A DNA stretch of 43,607 nt from Cecembia lonarensis LW9. Lineage in GTDB: Bacteria; Bacteroidota; Bacteroidia; Cytophagales; Cyclobacteriaceae. Under the pieces are notes generated by a model that worked only from the letters and a program-made list of their open reading frames with translations, ran no database searches and was not told where the DNA came from. Of this stretch, positions 43,595 to 43,607 are shown one piece after another. The stretch is taken from contig NZ_AMGM01000033.1 in NCBI RefSeq assembly GCF_000298295.1, positions 1-43,607 of the forward strand, read 5' to 3'. Position 1 is the first letter of the stretch; each line of letters opens with the position of its first letter. The position numbers were made by a program, and so were the translations under genes.

Positions 43595-43607
43595 AGGCTA
43601 GCCCCAT

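Noticed and set aside
43439-43607. Inverted terminal end of an insertion sequence at the window edge
   Set aside because: Only a short AT-rich inverted repeat is visible and no transposase sequence, so it cannot be supported.

Overview
The window looks like a chromosome segment of a Bacteroidota bacterium, most likely Cytophagales (Cyclobacteriaceae-like). The signs are SPII lipoproteins with very short tails, a CarboxypepD_reg-plus-TonB receptor, DUF4382, DUF4221 and 6-bladed-propeller lipoproteins, TAnnTTTG-type -7 promoter boxes, near absence of Shine-Dalgarno sites, and tRNA genes without an encoded CCA. Lineage and functions are read from sequence features and recalled protein families; no search was run.

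Layout. 1-5.3 kb: 5' part of a dGTPase gene, two DUF4382 lipoproteins, ribD, a free-methionine-(R)-sulfoxide reductase, a VF530-like small protein and a LOG-family protein. 5.3-8.9 kb: a coiled-coil membrane protein, a DUF2784-like protein, a very unusual tRNA-like RNA with its own terminator, then rbfA and a LolC/E-like permease. 8.9-17.2 kb: a GT-C-like membrane protein and a minus-strand housekeeping block (VTT protein, uvrA, TRIC channel, then glyA-tatC-rpiB behind a good glyA promoter). 17.2-24.3 kb: Crp/Fnr regulator, methyltransferase and MFS transporter in a row, a lipoprotein, a 2OG-Fe(II) oxygenase followed by chrA, and a Tat-dependent M24 peptidase lipoprotein.

24.4-36.2 kb is the accessory part. 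It begins at tRNA-Val(GAC) and holds dispersed repeats and small palindromes, three propeller-type lipoproteins, an M14 carboxypeptidase, and three AAA+ ATPase genes of the DUF4143/COG1373 type with a C-terminal PD-(D/E)xK-like nuclease motif (two intact, one decayed). Each ATPase locus has its own set of direct repeats immediately upstream: three 33-bp units, two 37-bp units 75 bp apart, and two 19-bp units 32 bp apart. In two loci the start codon lies inside the last repeat. One locus is also bounded on both sides by related long hairpins. This repeated architecture, and the tRNA-like RNA at 7.0 kb, are the two strongest candidates for undescribed biology.

36.2-43.6 kb: a TRAP transporter operon (DctP-DctQ-DctM), a TonB-dependent receptor with a His-rich small protein upstream (possible metal uptake), two small convergent genes of unknown function, and an AEC-family carrier.
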